Source: Leptobrachium leishanense
Lineage: Eukaryota; Chordata; Amphibia; Anura; Megophryidae
DNA: 64,000 bases
Direction of reading: 5' to 3'
Assembly (NCBI GenBank): GCA_009667805.1
Contig: CM019070.1
Span: 60,917,591 to 60,981,590 of the forward strand
The notes below the pieces were generated by a model. That model worked only from the letters and a program-made list of their open reading frames with translations, was not told where the DNA came from and made no database searches. Positions 53,731-64,000 of this stretch are shown here, piece by piece (positions within the stretch are counted from its first letter, which is position 1; every line of letters starts with the position of its first letter). The position numbers and the translations under genes are program-made.

Positions 53731-56700
53731 ATGTCTGAAAGAACAAAAAGGACAGGCAGACGCTCCCAGACACAGATAAGAGGGAAAGCAGCCACTGTGT
53801 CGGGAGGCTGTGCCTCTGGTCGTGGTGGACGTGGTGCATCCTCTGCAGGGGCACGCTTGTCCTTTCTAACTGGTGCTGGCCGTCTTCTTAAGCAGCAACA
53901 ACATACAGAGGATTTGGTGGATTGGCTAACCAGGCCATCCTCATCCTCCGAGTCCTCTGCCAGAAAGGCTTGTAGTGCTTTATAGTCCACCTCAGCTGCC
54001 AAAGCATCTAATGCAGCCTCCATGTCCACAGCTACTCCTGCCGTAGCCTCGCTATCACACACGAAGGAGTCAACTGAATTGTTTGACTACAATGACAGTG
54101 ACATGCTGCTTGAGGATGCGCAGCAAGTACAGTGCTCTGATTCAATCTCTGAGGTTGAGGAAGGGAGTATAATCAACCTAGAGGAAGGGAGTGCCAGTGA
54201 TGACACACAAATAACTGGCACTCATGTTGCCCCAGCAGCTGCAGAATACTGCCAATTTGGCTCCAGTGATGAGGAGATTGGGGGTGATGATGACAATGAT
54301 GAGGTCACTGACTCCACCTGGGTGCCAGATTGAACAGAGGAATCAAGTGAGGAGGAGGGGGAGGAGGAGGCACAGCAAACACGAGGCACAACATCCTCTA
54401 TGACCAACTGTAGCACTAGCCAGTCCAAGGCATCAGATGTCAGAGCTGCTCCGGTGCAGAGCACTGTTGTCTCAAAGCACACATGCAGAAACTCTGCTGT
54501 CTGGGAGTTCTTTAAGAAATGTGCAGCAGACCCCACCGTTGCAATTTGTAATCTATGTCAGATGAGGCTTAAGCGTGGGAAAGACACCGGACGCTTGGGT
54601 ACCACGTGCTTGAGGCGACATATGACCTCCTGCCACACATCCCGTTGGTGCAAAACTTTGCGTAGGTCCTCCTCCTCCTCATCTGTCTCTACCCCCACTG
54701 TATGTCCTGCCATGTCATTGCCTGCTACAACCTCCACTGACAGGGATGATGCTACAGTAATGGATGTACCAGCTCCTTCCTCACAATGTGACAGCATCCC
54801 ATCAGCTGAAGATTTACGGAGTCAGATTACGTTGCCCCAGCTGCTGCAGCGTAAGAAAAAATATAGTCCCAATCATCCCCAAGCACAGCGTCTAAATGCC
54901 AGTTTAGCAAAATTACTCGCATTGCAGCTGCTGCCTTTCCAGCTGGTGGACTCTGCTTCCTTCTGTGAATTTGCTGAATCTGCTGCACCACAGTGGCAGG
55001 TTCCAAAACACGCCATTAATTTTCACGGAAGGCCATTCCAGCACTATACCAGCACGTGGAAGACAATGTTATCCAGTCACTGGGAAAGGCAGTCAGCAGC
55101 AAGGTGCATGTGACTTTAGACACATAGTCTAGCAAGCATGGACAGGGTCATTACATTTCCTTCACGGCACACTGGGTAACTCTGATTGCAGCTGGGAGGG
55201 ATCCAAGACGGGGCTCTGTGCTGGAGCTTGTTCATCCACCACGCCTCCAGAAGGCTACTTGTATGAGGTCTGTCCGCTCCACCACCACCACCTCTCCCTC
55301 TTCCTCCTCCTCCTTCTGTGTCTCTGGTGAAGTGGCAGTTAAACCGATGCCTGACAGGGTCTACGCAATGGCTCAAGCAAAAAGAAGCCATACTGTGCTT
55401 GAGCTGGTTTGTTTAGGGGACAGGAGCCACACCGGGCCAGAAATTCTGTCAGCTCTGCAGGGCCAGGTGGAGAGATGGTTAACACAAGGCCAGCTTCAGC
55501 TGGGAATGATCGTCTGTGATAATGGCAGCAACCTTCTCTCCGCCCTACGCAAGGGTAAATTGACGCATGTACCGTGCCTAGCACACATACTAAATCTAGT
55601 GGTACAGCGTTTCCTAACCAAGTACCCAGGGCTGCCAGAGCTTCTCAGCCAGGCCAGAAAAGTCTGCAGCCACTTCAGTCGGTCATTCCCAGCAAGCGTT
55701 CGCCTGGCAGAAATTCAAAGAGAATTCCACCTTTCCACAAACCGTCTGATCTGTGACATGCCCACCAGGTGGAACTCGACATTAGCAATGCTGCAGCGTC
55801 TGCACAAGCAGCAGAGGGCCATCAACGAGTACCTGTGTGAGTATGGCACAAGGACAGGTTCAGGTCAACTTGATTTTTTTTCCCCCCGCAGTGGCTGATG
55901 ATCAAGGATGCATGTACTGTACTGTCACCATTTGAGGAGGCAACGAGGATGGTGAGCAGGGACAGTGCATACATCAGTGACACAATTCCTTTAGTGTTCC
56001 TGCTGGAGCACACTCTCCGGGGATTTCTAGATGTGGCTCTAGAGGCAGAGCAGCGGGAGGAAGAGGAGGCCTTTCCTAGCTCTCAAGGCCCCAGTCTTTC
56101 CACAGACAGCATTCCAGTGGGTCCTCCTCAGATCAGACAGGAGGAGGAGGAGGAGGAGGAATATTTAAGTAGTGGGGGCATTAAAGGTGGGGCTTCCTCA
56201 AGGGAGGGTTCCGTGTGCCCAGAAACACAAGGGGTAGTGCGTGGCTGGGAGGAGGAAGTGAAAGATACAGTCATCCTCATTGACCAGGAAGATTCGGAAG
56301 CTAATGCCACCTCCAACCTACGCTGCATGGGCTCCCTTATAATGCAAAGCCTGCTAAAGAACCCCAGGATTTGTGCTATCAAGGAGAGGGATCATTACTG
56401 GTTGGCAACCCTTCTTGAGCCACGATACAAGGGTAAAGTTGCAGAGCTCATCCTGCCCGCACAGATGGAGCACAGGATGAAAAAACTTGAGGACGCTCTA
56501 AAGCGATACTTGTGTAACACCTTTCCAGGCACTGGTAGGTTACCAAGTGCTGACACAGGTGCTTCTGAGGCTGCGGATGATCAGAGGAATAGTGGTGTAG
56601 GCCAGGGCCGCTTGAGTGATGCATTTTTAATTTTTTTTAGTCCACGACGCCCAGGGACGTCAAATGTAGGCACCCATTGCCAGCGTCTTCACCATATGGT

Positions 56701-56957
56701 GCAGGACTACCTAGGGGCAAGGGCAGACCTGGATACCTTTCCAGCAGATGATCCACTGGCTTACTGGGTGTTGAGATTGGATCACTGGCCAGAACTTAGC
56801 CAATATGCTATGCAGCTACTAGGTTGCTCTTCATCTAGCGTGCTTTCTGAGAGGACGTTCAGTGCCGCTGGAGGTTTTGTCACAAACAAAAGAGTGCATC
56901 TGTCCACCGACTCTGTAGACCGGCTGACATTTATAAAAATGAATCAGTCCTGGATCT
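53731..56957 (+). pseudogene. hAT transposase (BED finger, RNase H-like, dimerisation), copy 2a
   Basis: MSERTKRTGRRSQ start; BED finger WEFFKKCA, ICNLC, HMTSCH (about 54500-54640); first catalytic Asp region near 55120, where the expected LDTW is DT-stop (TAG); second Asp in IVCDNGSNLLSAL; CLAHILNLVVQ; RWNSTLAMLQRL; FEEAT, the likely third acidic residue; and hATC SSSVLSERTFSAAGGF near 56830-56880. Damage: stops at about 53982, 54331 and 55126, a 2-nt insertion near 55012 and a T/C homopolymer length change at 55872-55887. This is the most complete copy. Closest in kind to ZBED-type hAT transposases. Confidence 0.9.
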
Positions 56958-59146
56958 TTATACCAGAGTTGAATCAGAGTTCTATATATATTAATCTATA
57001 TATCACTCACCATGTCTGAAAGAACAAAAAGGACAGGCAGACGCTCCCAGACACAGATAAGAGGGCAAGCAGCCCCTGTGTCGGGAGGCTGTGCCTCTGG
57101 TCGTGGTGGACGTGGTGCATCCTCTGCAGGGGCACGCTTGTCCTTTCTAACTGGTGCTTGGTCTAACTTGGTGGATTGGCTAACCAGGATATCCTCATCC
57201 TCCGAGTCCTCTGCCAGCCAGGCTTCTAGTGCTTTACAGTCCACCTCAGCTGCCAAAGCATCTAATGCAGCCTCCATGTCCACAGCTACTCCTGCCGTAG
57301 CCTCGCTATCACACACGGAGGAGTCAGCTGAATAATTTGACTACAATGAGAGTGAAATGCTGCTTGAGGATGCGCAGCAAGTACAGTGCTCTGATTCAAT
57401 CTCTGAGGTTGAGCAAGGGAGTGTAATCAACCTAGAGAAAGGGGGTGCCAGTGATGACACACAAATAACTGGCACTCAAGTTGCCCCAGCAGCTGCAGCA
57501 TACTGCCAAGTTGGCTCCAGTGACGAGGAGATAGGGGGTGAAGATGACAATGATGATGAGGTCACTGACTCCACCTGGGTGCCAGATCAAACAGAGGAAT
57601 TAAGTGAGGAAGAGGGGGAGGAGGAGGCACAGCAAACACAAGGCACAACATCCTCTGTGACCAACTGTAGCACTAGCCAGTCCAAGGCATCACATGTCAG
57701 AGCTGCTCCGGTGCAGAGCACTGTTGTCTCAAAGAACACATGCAGGAACTCTGTTGTCTGGGAGTTCTTTAAGAAATGTGCAGTATAGCACAGCGTTGCT
57801 ATTTGTAATCTATGTCAGATGAGGTTTAAGCGTGGGAAAGATACCGGACACTTGGGTACCACGTGCTTGAGGTGACATATGAACAAGAGCCACACATCCC
57901 GTTGGTGCAAAACTTTGCATAGGTCCTCCTCCTCCTCATCTGTCTCTACCCCCACTGTATATCCTGCCATGTCATTGCCTACAACCTCCACCGACAGGGA
58001 TGATGCTACAGTAATGGATGTTACCAGGTCCTTCCTCACAATGTGACATCATCCCAGTAGCTGAAGATTTACGCAGTCAGATTACGTTGCCGCAGCTGCT
58101 GCAGCGAAAGAAAAAATATAGTCCCAACCATCCCCAAGCACAGCGTCTAAATGCCAGTTTAGCAAAATTACTCGCATTGCAGCTGCTGCCTTTCCAGCTG
58201 GTGGACTCTGCTCCCTTCCTTGAATTTGCTGAATGTGCTGTACCACAGTGGCAGGTTCCAAAACGCCATTACTTTTCACGGAAGGCCATTCCAGCACTGT
58301 ACCAGCACGTGGAAGACAATGTTATCCAGTCATTGGGAAAGGCAGTCAGCAGCAAGGTGCATGTGACTTTAGACACGTGGTCCAGCAAGCATGGACAGGG
58401 TCGTTACATTTCCTTCACGGCACACTGGGTAACTCTGATTGCAGCTGGGAGGGATCCAAGACGGGGCTCTGTGCTGGAGCTTGTTCATCCACCATGCCTC
58501 CAGAAAGCTGCTTGTATGAGGTCTGTCTGCTCCACCACCACCACCTCTTCCTCCTGCTCCTCCTCCTCCTCTGTCTCTGGCGAAGTGGCAGTTAAACCGA
58601 CGCCTGACAGGGTCTACGCAATGGCTCAAACAAAAAGATGCCATACTGTGCTTGAGCTGGTTTGTTTAGGGGACAGGAGCCACACCGGGTCAGAAATTTT
58701 GTCAGCTCTGCAGGGGCAGGTGCAGAGATGGTTAACACAAGGCCAGCTTGAGCTGGGATTGATCGTCTGCGATAATGGCAGCAACCTTCTCTCCGCCCTA
58801 CGCAAGGGTAAATTGACACATGTACCGTGCCTAGCACACATCCTAAATCTGGTGGTACAGCGTTTCCTAACCAAGTACCCAGGGCTGCCAGAGCTTCTCA
58901 TCCAGGCCAGAAAAGTCTGCAGCCACAGACGGTCATTCCCAGCAAGCGTTCGCCTGGCAGAAATTCAAAGAGAATTCCACCTTCCCACAAACCATCTGAT
59001 CTGTGACATGCCCACCAGGTGGAACTCGACATTAGCAATGCTGCAGCGTCTGCACAAGCAGCAGAGGGCCATCAAAGAGTACCTGTGTGAGTATGGCACA
59101 AGGACAGGTTCAGGTCAACTTGGTTTTTTCCCCCCCACAGTGGCTG
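56958..59146 (+). pseudogene. hAT transposase, copy 2b, fused head-to-tail to 2a
   Basis: Begins at the 5'UTR segment TTTATACCAGAGTTGAATC, then MSERTKRTGRRSQ at 57012. It has stops at 57333, 57786 and 57880 (CGA to TGA in the BED finger) and a frame change near 58018. A long frame (58018-59146) keeps LDTWSSKHGQGRY with the first catalytic Asp, LIVCDNGSNLLSAL and RWNSTLAMLQRL. It lacks the C-terminal dimerisation part because sequence jumps at about 59146. Confidence 0.88.
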
Positions 59147-59194
59147 ATAAACTCTGGTATAACTCAGTGAGACACACTGATAGCTGGCAACCAG
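59147..59194 (-). repeat. inverted piece of hAT 5' region at a rearrangement junction
   Basis: The inverse reads GCCAGCTATCAGTGTGTCTC then ACTGAGTTATACCAGAGTT, which is the hAT 5' region (compare 53615-53670). Confidence 0.75.
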
Positions 59195-59700
59195 TAGGGA
59201 TGAGCCGAACACTCCCCGAGTTCGGTTCGAAGCCGAACCCGAACTTTCCAAATGTTCAGATCCGAACCCGAACTCGAACTCCATACAAGTCAATGGGGCT
59301 GAAAATTCGGTTTTTAGAGTGCCCTCCAAGAGGGCATATATGCTACATATTTGCCATAAAAGGTGTATGGGGGTCTGGGTAGTGCCCTGGGGACATCAAA
59401 CAAGGACAAAAAGTTTTTTAAAAAAACGTTTTTAAAGGGACAGTGAGTTTTCCATGAAATAAGGGTTAAAAATAAAAACTAAAAATTCTTTCAAATATCG
59501 TGCCTAGGAGGTCCCCATAACCTGCCCGTGAAGTCGCAAATTTCTAGGATGTACAGAAATATGTAAAACCAAAAAAATGACATTTCACATGACGGTAAAT
59601 GCTTTTCCTTTAATCTATCCATAAACAACTGCTTGGGGCGGCAGTCTGTATGAAAAGAGGAGACATTTTCGTACACGCAGAAAAAGTTTACAGATTTTTT
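59195..59700 (-). mobile_element. hAT 3' end in inverted orientation
   Basis: Starts TAGGGATGAGCCGAACACTC and is the inverse of 38190-38676. It stops at the same M5-like sequence (GGCGGTGAGAAGCAGGAGAA) as the element at 42477. Confidence 0.75.
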
Positions 59701-59732
59701 GGCGGTGAGAAGCAGGAGAATCGAAAAAGTCT

Positions 59733-59733
59733 G

Positions 59734-59765
<32 letters not shown>

Positions 59766-59766
59766 C
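59733..59766. repeat. (TA)n microsatellite
   Basis: About 16 TA units with one G interruption. Confidence 0.95.
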
Positions 59767-59769
59767 TAT

Positions 59770-60240
59770 ACAGTGTGGGCGCCTGCTAAAATTAAGATAA
59801 AGTGCTAAGATAAGTGCTAATAAATAGTCAGATGCTGCCTATAACATGGTAAAAAAACACACATAAAACAACCAAAATATGTGTCATAAATTACAAAGGA
59901 GAAAACAAAACCATACGGCGCATCCAGTTGGTTAATAAGTGAACATGCAAAAGTTCATAATAAAGTGCAACATTGCTTGAAGAAAATTCAAAAATACCAT
60001 CATTTAAAGTGCACGTGCATAAAGTGAATTTCCAATAGCAAAGTCCAATGTGCGAAATAAAAAGAGGGGAGATACTCAAGTATATAATATAATCCAATAC
60101 TCAAGAAAAAGGAATATGTTGGTCGTTTCTAAAGTGCTGGTGTCGAATTCATTTGTTCATCAGTGTTCCTCAAAAAAGCACATCATAGAAAAACAATAAT
60201 AGTGCAGATAGTCATCACAGAGTTGGTCAAAAATGTTTTA
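59770..60240. other. unassigned repeat-like sequence
   Basis: Absent from the otherwise similar region at 42.98 kb, so probably an insertion. CTGATGA occurs on the minus strand near 60158, without a valid hammerhead fold. Confidence 0.4.
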
Positions 60241-60266
60241 GCCAAAGTACAGACCACTCACATTTA

Positions 60267-60692
60267 GGCTAGGGTCAGACTGAGGCAGTGCGAACGCGTG
60301 TGCAGCCGCACTTAATCACGGCCGTGCTAGCAGCAGATGCCGGGCAATGACGGCCAATATACGAAGTACGGTCGCACAAAAGTCCGGCCGGTGCAACGCA
60401 AGCGGCAAAACAAACGCATTTTTTCGAGAACGTGAACCACTAGTACTGACGTACAGAGTGCGCTGCGTCCGCTAGCGGCGTGTGTGCGTGATTAGGAGAC
60501 GTCAGACGCTGTTAATGTCCGGCCAACATAACGTCCAGACGCAAAAAGTGTTTTATTGATGATCCGTACAAAATCACGGACGAAAATGCGCATCGTATGA
60601 CCGCTATCGCGTACTCCGTGAAAAAATGCTTCTATTCGTTCGAACGCACTTTTTCACAGACAACGTAAAAATGCGTTAGTCTGACCCTAGCC
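60267..60692. mobile_element. MITE family M4, copy with TTA duplication
   Basis: GGCTAGGGTCAGACTGAGG to GTCTGACCCTAGCC, with TTA on both sides (60264-60266 and 60693-60695). Confidence 0.82.
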
Positions 60693-60737
60693 TTAGGGGA
60701 GCCCAAGGGTCCTGGCTGAAGGAAAGAAGTCAGCCAG

Positions 60738-61127
60738 GGTTTAGGCGCACTTAATCACGACCGCACTAGCAGCAAATGACGGGCAATGACGGCCAATATA
60801 CGAAGTACGGTCGCACGAAAGTCCGGCTGCGCAACGCAAGTGGAAAATGAACGCATTTTTTCAAGAACGCAGAACCGCTAGTACGGACGTACAGAGTGCG
60901 CTGCGTCCACTAGCGGCGTGTGTGCGTGATTTGGAGACGTCAGACCCTGCTCATGTCCAGCCAACATAACGTCCAGACACCCAAAGTTTCCTGGTTTGGA
61001 TCCATAAAAAATCACGCACAAAAATGCGCATCGTATGACCGTTTTCGCGCATTCCGTGAAAAAATACGACAATGCGTTCGGACGCACTTTCGGTCGCTGT
61101 GAAAGATGCGTTAGTCTGACCCTAGCC
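60738..61127. mobile_element. MITE family M4, 5'-truncated copy
   Basis: Begins inside the element (GTTTAGGCGCACTTAATCAC) and ends CTGACCCTAGCC. Far closer by eye to the 43233-43658 copy than to its neighbour at 60267, and the match continues into M5 sequence beyond its end. Confidence 0.78.
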
Positions 61128-61276
61128 TTATCTCACTTTCCAAATCGGCTATTTGGTCCAGATTGTTCTCTTTCCTGCCATTCTCCTGGTTTTCACCTTT
61201 CTCTGAACAACCCTGAGAGAGAGGTGAAAGCCAGGAGAACTGGCAGGAGAAGAGAACAATCTAGACCAAATAAATA
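61128..61276. mobile_element. M5 foldback fragment
   Basis: TTATCTCACTTTCCAAATCGG onward matches 43659-43798 and breaks at GACCAAATA. Confidence 0.7.
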
Positions 61277-61348
61277 ACAGCTAAGACTGGCTCCATTTGA
61301 GACGTGGCTCTTCTGACCTCCCCAAGTGGCATCCTAAGTGGACGTTTA

Positions 61349-61783
61349 GGCTAGGGACAGATGAGCGCATTTTCTGCAGCCACCGTCAAAATGTACGTCG
61401 ATGCGTGCGCACGCATTTTTTCACGGAATACGCTTAAGTGGTCAGACGATGCGCAATTCTGGACGTATTTCATGACGGTGGGGTAAAAAGAAGTCTAGGG
61501 AATCCGGCTGTTTGAACGTTATGTTGGCCGCACACTAGCAGCGTCTGACGTCTCCTAATCACGCACACACGCCGCTATGCGGCCGCAGCGCACTCTGTAC
61601 GTCAGTAGCAGCGGTTTCACGTTCTGATAAAAATGCGTTCATTTGCCGGTTGCGTGGTGTCGGCGCACTTTTGTACGCACGTACTGCGTATATTGGCCGT
61701 CATTGGCCGTTATGTGCTGCTACTGCCGCCGTGATTTAGTGCGCCTGCACGCGCGTTCCGACTGCCCCACTCTGACCCTAGCC
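61349..61783 (-). mobile_element. MITE family M4, inverted subfamily copy
   Basis: GGCTAGGGACAGATGAGCG to CTCTGACCCTAGCC, with TTA on both sides (61346-61348 and 61784-61786). It is the near-exact inverse of 30444-30879. The frame at 61643-61915 is fortuitous. Confidence 0.82.
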
Positions 61784-61985
61784 TTAGAGTTGATTTCCTG
61801 GAGTGGAGGGACTGGAGGAAGGAACTGCAAGGCCCACTTTTTACTCTGGGTAAACGCACATCCATATCATGCTTTCTCTCACGCTTCTACTCTTCACTTC
61901 TACGTTTCTCCTTAAATGGAACTTCTGCCCCTCTACCACCGACCCCTACACTATCTGCATCTCTCCCTCCCTCCTCTCGTCCCAC

Positions 61986-63918
61986 ATGATGGCCACACAT
62001 GAGCTCCTTTGTTTCCTCAGAACATGGTCTCCCTCTAACTCTCGTGCTGCCAATCACACACACAAATCCCATCCCCACCTTCTCTTTCTCACCCTCCTGC
62101 TGTTACTCTATGCAGGTGACATATCCCCTAACCCTGGCCCCACAACACATCCAATACTTCCCTCTCATCCTATCTCCATCGCACATAAATCACCTCCCTG
62201 CAAGCCCAGCAACCTCATTCCCATAATCCCTCAGCGCCTGTCCTCTTTCTCCTGCGCCCTTTGGAATGCTCGCTCTGTGTGCAACAAACTCACAGCAATC
62301 CATGACCTCTTCCTTTCAAACTCCTTCAACCTCGTAGCTTTAACTGAAACCTGGCTAACTCCCTCTGACATGGCCTCCGTTGCTGCTCTCTCACATGGCG
62401 GTCTACACTTGAGCCATACCCCCAGACCGGGTGAGAGAAATGGTGGCGGGGTCGGAATCCTGCTCTCTCCCACCTGCACCTACCAGCATCTCCCTCCACC
62501 CCCATCCCTCTCCTTCTCCTTCTTTGAGACACACTGCATCCACCTGTACTCTCCTCTGGCTCTCAGGGTGGCAGTCATCTACCGCCCACCGGGACCAACC
62601 TCCCAGTTCTTTGACCACTTTGCTACCTGGTTTTCTCACTTCCTGTCTTCTAATCTTCCATGCCGAATTCTCTGGGACTTCAACATTCCCATTGATGATC
62701 CTTCCGCACCTGCTGCCTCCAAACTTCTTTCACTCACGACCTCCCTTGGACTCACACAATCCTCCCTCCTCCCTACCCACCACGATGGTCACGCTATTGA
62801 CCTTGTCTTTTCCAACCTCTGCTCCATTTCTGAGTTCAACTGTCACCCTTTCCCCTTCTCTGACCACCACCTTCTCTCTTTCAACCTATCTGGACTTCCT
62901 AAACACCCTGCTCCCCCACCCCGCACACACACTCGCAGAAATCTACATGCTGTGGATGCCCATAAATTCTCCAATCTAATTCACCACCTCCCTCACACCT
63001 CATCCTTCACCTGCCCTGATGCTGCCGCTAATCACTACAACACTACTCTTATCTCTGCTCTTGACACTCTTGCTCCTCTTCGACTCTGTAAGGCCCCACG
63101 CCGCCAGCTTCAGCCCTGGCACACCCTCCAAACTCGCTACCTGCAAAGATGCTCCCGCACTGCAGAGCATGCCTGGAGGAAATCCCGCTCTGAAGCTGAT
63201 TTTGTTCACTTCAAGTTTATTCTCCAGTCATACACCTCTGCCCTCCACTTGGCCAAACAATCCTTCTCATCTCTTATATCTACACTGTCCTCCAACCCTA
63301 AACGGCTCTGGTCCACCTTCAACACCCTCCTCTACCCACCTGCACCTCCCCCCTCAGCTGCCTTCAGCGCTCAAGACCTGGCAGATTACTTCCTCAGTAA
63401 AACTCTAACTATCAGAAGCAACATCCCAACACAAGATAGTTATCTGCCACCTCCACTCCCAGAGGTCCCCTCTGTCACCCTCGGCCACTTCCTCCCAGCC
63501 ACTGAGGAGGAAGTCAATTCCTTATTGTCCTCCTCACATCTCACCACGTGCCCGCTCGACCCCATTCCCTCACATCTAATTCCCCCCCTCTCCTCCTCCC
63601 TCACCCCTGCTCTCACACACATCTTCAACCTATCTCTCTCCACTGGCTCCTTTCCATCCACCTTCAAACACGCGCTAGTTACCCCTTTACTAAAGAAACC
63701 ATCCCTCGATCCCAACTCTCCATCCAACTACCGCCCTGTATCCCTGCTTCCCTTTACCTCTAAGCTCTTAGAAAAACTAGTCTTCAACCGCCTCTCCCTC
63801 TTCCTGTCCTCCAATTCCCTACTTGACCCCCTGCAATTTGGCTTCCGTCCCCTACACACAACTGAAACCGCCCTCACCAAAGTCACCAACGACCTCCTAA
63901 CTGCTAAAAAGCACGGCC
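61986..63918 (+). CDS. LINE ORF: 2A-like leader, APE endonuclease, start of RT (partial, no stop)
   Basis: ATG at 61986 (a second ATG follows at 61989). About 644 codons run without a stop, and the frame stays open to 64000. Order: hydrophobic leader (LLFLTLLLLLYA), 2A-like GDISPNPGP (62115-62141); apurinic-endonuclease motifs LWNARSVCNKL, LTETWL, VIYRPPG, DFNIP and SDHHLLSF; then RT blocks NYRPVSLLPFTSKLLEKLV and FGFRPLHTTETAL. The frame would next reach the LDLSAAFDTVDH-type block and YADD, but the DNA changes at about 63918 to unrelated sequence. The enzyme nicks chromosomal DNA and primes reverse transcription there. One odd residue: Trp replaces the usual Gly before DFN. The intact length suggests a young copy. 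Confidence 0.88.
62115..62141 (+). other. 2A-like translational recoding motif in LINE ORF
   Basis: GDISPNPGP directly after a Leu-rich hydrophobic stretch. The 2A consensus is D-V/I-E-x-N-P-G-P. Here the Glu is Ser, while D, I, N, P, G and P are kept. 2A-like sequences before the endonuclease of APE-type LINEs are known. Whether this variant still causes the ribosome to skip is not known. Confidence 0.6.
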
Positions 63919-64000
63919 ATGTCACGGATCCCCTGATACTAGAGTGGTGGTCCCTATACGCAGGACACTCTCTACCCTTCCGATCCTTAGAGTGGTCGGC
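63919..64000 (+). mobile_element. unidentified insertion, possibly LTR start
   Basis: Begins TGTCACGGATCCCCTGATAC at the exact point where LINE similarity stops. A TG start resembles the LTRs at 3897 and 49050. Its other end is outside the window. Confidence 0.4.

Larger units (their letters stand above)
52385..56957 (+). mobile_element. hAT element copy 2a (left end, tandem units, transposase)
   Basis: The left terminus TAGGGATGAGCTGTTCGG starts at 52385. The 5' region has diverged units with TTTTGGGGGTCACTAATTTC (52850-53050) and a regular 67-68 bp array (53056-53640). The transposase follows and is fused directly to a second copy at about 56957. Confidence 0.78.
61790..63918 (+). mobile_element. 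non-LTR retrotransposon (CR1/L2/Rex1 group), 3' part cut by an insertion
   Basis: About 200 bp of presumed 5'UTR, then a long ORF with endonuclease and the first RT blocks. The element is broken at about 63918 by unrelated sequence. No poly(A) or 3'UTR is in the window. Confidence 0.82.

Noticed and set aside
55838..55891. 55-nt intron in the hAT transposase (GTGAGT...CCCGCAG)
   Set aside because: Joining at these sites does not restore the frame for WLMIKDACT, whereas a small change in T/C run length does. Kept only as an open alternative.
60120..60165. Hammerhead from CTGATGA and GAAACGACC on the minus strand
   Set aside because: No acceptable stem II or stem I can be drawn between the two motifs.
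62431..62979. Ser/Pro-rich 182-codon protein
   Set aside because: It is an alternate frame over the LINE endonuclease. The true frame (from 61986) has the endonuclease motifs and lacks a stop within the window.

Overview
The window looks like nuclear DNA from a large, repeat-rich vertebrate genome, most likely an amphibian and probably a frog. I infer this from one spliced vertebrate-type gene with multi-kilobase introns embedded in a dense mix of Tc1, hAT, Harbinger-like, Penelope-like, Ty3-type, CR1/L2/Rex1-type and foldback elements. No prokaryotic features are present. Species assignment is inference.

The only host gene I can support is a flavin-containing monooxygenase (FMO) on the minus strand. 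Its eight coding exons run from the start codon at 25904 to the stop at 7447. Each exon has GT/AG borders and all phases join, giving 1,593 nt and a 530-residue protein with no stop. Internal exon sizes (189, 163, 143, 200, 356, 73 nt) match my recollection of the vertebrate FMO gene pattern. The introns hold MITEs, a Rex1/CR1-like LINE, a solo LTR, an hAT MITE, a hammerhead-bearing repeat and a retroposed piece of 28S rRNA.

Layout: 1-330 Tc1-like tail and TA repeat; 1040-1900 repeat with a hammerhead ribozyme motif; 1900-3122 Ty3-type retrotransposon 3' end; 3897-4410 candidate LTR; 4514-5103 hAT MITE; 6517-7314 MITE; 7447-25943 FMO gene with intronic repeats; 26171-27627 nearly complete but dead Tc1 element; 28.5-34.3 kb nested foldback elements; 34.6-38.7 kb hAT transposase copy; 38.7-39.25 kb Tc1 remnant; 39.7-41.96 kb tandem-repeat, Helitron-like element; 42.2 kb a near-ideal hammerhead; 42.5-45.5 kb nested MITEs; 47.4-48.96 kb second copy of the 31.6-33.2 kb composite; 49.05-49.68 kb solo LTR; 50.6-52.0 kb LINE and Penelope-like fragments; 52.4-59.1 kb head-to-tail pair of hAT transposase copies; 59.2-61.8 kb nested MITEs; 61.8-63.9 kb LINE with a long intact endonuclease-RT reading frame and a 2A-like motif, cut by another repeat that runs off the window.

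The most notable items are the 28S-3'ETS-poly(A) retrocopy, the hammerhead motifs, the tandem hAT transposase dimer, composite (element-in-element) MITEs that seem to have been copied as units, and the LINE with a 2A-like motif. Alignments were done by eye, so percent identities are not given.
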